A stretch of DNA of 64,000 nt, taken from the NCBI RefSeq assembly GCF_900107585.1, contig NZ_FNQM01000001.1:310001-374000 (forward strand), written 5' to 3'. Positions 63,187 to 64,000 of the stretch are shown here, piece by piece. Every line of letters begins with the position of its first letter. Position 1 is the stretch's first letter. Source of the stretch: Rubrimonas cliftonensis. GTDB lineage: Bacteria > Pseudomonadota > Alphaproteobacteria > Rhodobacterales > Rhodobacteraceae. The notes beneath the pieces were generated by a model. It was not told where the DNA came from. It saw only the letters and a program-made list of their open reading frames with translations, and ran no database searches. A program made the position numbers and the translations under genes.

Positions 63187-64000
63187 ATGACCATCAACAG
63201 CGCGCTCGCGAACTCGTACTCGGGGCTGACGGCCAACACCCGTCTCTCCGAGATCGTCTCGCGGAACGTGGCGAACGCGGCGACGGACGGCTATGCCGCC
63301 CGGTCCGTGACGCTCAGCAACCGGGTCATCGCCGATGTGGGATCGGGCGTGCTCACCAGCGCGCCGAACCGCGCCGGCGACGCCTTCCTCACCGCCGACC
63401 GGCGGCAGTCCGAGGCGCGCTCCGAGAGCGAGGGCGTCACGGCCGAGGCCATGCGCAAGATCTCGAACATGATCGCGCCCGGCGAGGGGCAGGCGTCCCT
63501 CTCCGACCGCTACGAGAAGCTCGACACGGCGCTCCGCGCGCTGGCGGAGACGCCCGAGTCGGTCGCCATCCAGGCCCAGGTGCTGGACGCCGCGACCTCC
63601 GTGGCGCGCACGCTGCAGGAGCTGAGCGCCGGCGCGCAGAGCCTGCGGCTCGAGGCGGACACCTCGATCGCGCGCCAGGTGGAGGCGGTCAACCGCGCCC
63701 TCGCCCGCATCGAGTCGCTCAACGGCGAGATCGTGACCGCCCGCGCGACGGGTCGGGACGCCACTGCGCTGGAGGACGAGCGCGACCGTCAGATCGACGT
63801 CGTCAACGGCATCGTCCCCATCAAGGCCAGCCCGCGCGACGGCGGGCGGGTGGCCCTCTACACAAATGGCGGCGGCCTGCTGATCGACGGCAAGGCCCGA
63901 TCCCTCGAATTCGACCGCTCCAGCATGGTGACGGACGCCGACACGCTCGCCTCCGGCTCGCTCTCGGACGTGGCCTTCCTCGGCAAGCCAGCCGCGCCGA
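63187..64000 (+). CDS. flgK: Flagellar hook-associated protein FlgK, 5' part (runs off the window)
   Basis: The 271 codons present begin MTINSALANSYSGLTANTRLSEIVSRNVANAATDGYAARSV, the N-terminal helix common to hook-type proteins, followed by the FlgK-type region (ALRALAETPESVAIQAQVLDAATSVARTLQELSAGAQSLR and RDRQIDVVNGIVPIKASPRDGGRVALYTNGGGLLIDG). HAP1 joins hook and filament. AAGGAGG precedes the ATG. The frame is open to the end of the window. Confidence 0.92.
   Translation, partial: MTINSALANSYSGLTANTRLSEIVSRNVANAATDGYAARSVTLSNRVIADVGSGVLTSAPNRAGDAFLTADRRQSEARSESEGVTAEAMRKISNMIAPGEGQASLSDRYEKLDTALRALAETPESVAIQAQVLDAATSVARTLQELSAGAQSLRLEADTSIARQVEAVNRALARIESLNGEIVTARATGRDATALEDERDRQIDVVNGIVPIKASPRDGGRVALYTNGGGLLIDGKARSLEFDRSSMVTDADTLASGSLSDVAFLGKPAAP

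Noticed and set aside
1-64000. CRISPR array, tRNA genes, insertion sequences, prophage
   Set aside because: No regular spaced repeats, no tRNA acceptor-arm pairs, no transposase or integrase frames and no phage structural genes were seen in any of the six frames.

Overview
The window is a stretch of a GC-rich alphaproteobacterial chromosome, most likely Rhodobacterales (roseobacter/Paracoccaceae type). The evidence is the overall codon use, an sdhCDAB operon, the ffs-dnaX-ybaB-recR arrangement, hflK-hflC-degQ, a sitABCD-type metal transporter, and flagellar genes preceded by CtrA-like TTAA-N7-TTAA boxes. Most genes are housekeeping. No CRISPR array, prophage, insertion sequence or tRNA gene was seen.

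Layout. 1-8.5 kb: 5' end of gltX, a secreted MORN-repeat protein, an RTX/FG-GAP protein, leuA, a decayed hybrid histidine kinase and an MscS-type channel. 8.5-11.3 kb: a small accessory island on the minus strand. It has a 77-residue Cys-free peptide gene, a perfect hairpin directly after its stop codon, a radical SAM enzyme with a degenerate C-terminal cluster domain, and a two-helix membrane protein further upstream. An ompW gene with an Fnr-like box follows. 11.3-14.4 kb: a flavin monooxygenase fused to an NTF2-like domain and an unrecognised 339-residue protein. 14.4-20.4 kb: argS, a SPOR protein, nagZ, scpA, scpB and gluQ in close succession. 20.4-28.6 kb: hisI, a NifU-like scaffold protein, rplM-rpsI, a HAD phosphatase, sdhCDAB, NnrU, DUF1737 and a GNAT enzyme. 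28.7-38.9 kb: mmsA, a PatB-type lyase, def-fmt, nudC, 4.5S RNA, dnaX-ybaB-recR and a HIT protein. 39-50.7 kb: a lytic transglycosylase, the metal ABC transporter with a Fur-type palindrome, an alpha/beta hydrolase, the hflKC/DegQ membrane proteolysis genes, gor and rpiA. 50.7-54.1 kb: a glycosyltransferase, sdaA and an EamA exporter.

54.1-64 kb is the second accessory and regulatory region. A consensus CtrA box lies 26 bases before an animal-type haem peroxidase gene, which is followed by an unknown 154-residue protein. Converging on these is a probable minus-strand unit of a FliM-like switch protein, a stand-alone YcaO-domain protein and a SARP/BTAD-type regulator. Divergent from fliM are motB, flgE and flgK, with weaker CtrA-like boxes in the gaps.

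The best candidate for an undescribed system is the peptide/radical SAM pair at 8541-9889, which has the layout of a ribosomally made, post-translationally modified peptide locus. Second is the peroxidase/unknown/SARP/YcaO neighbourhood tied by position and CtrA-like boxes to the flagellar genes. Function in both cases is inference from layout and motifs; no database search was possible.
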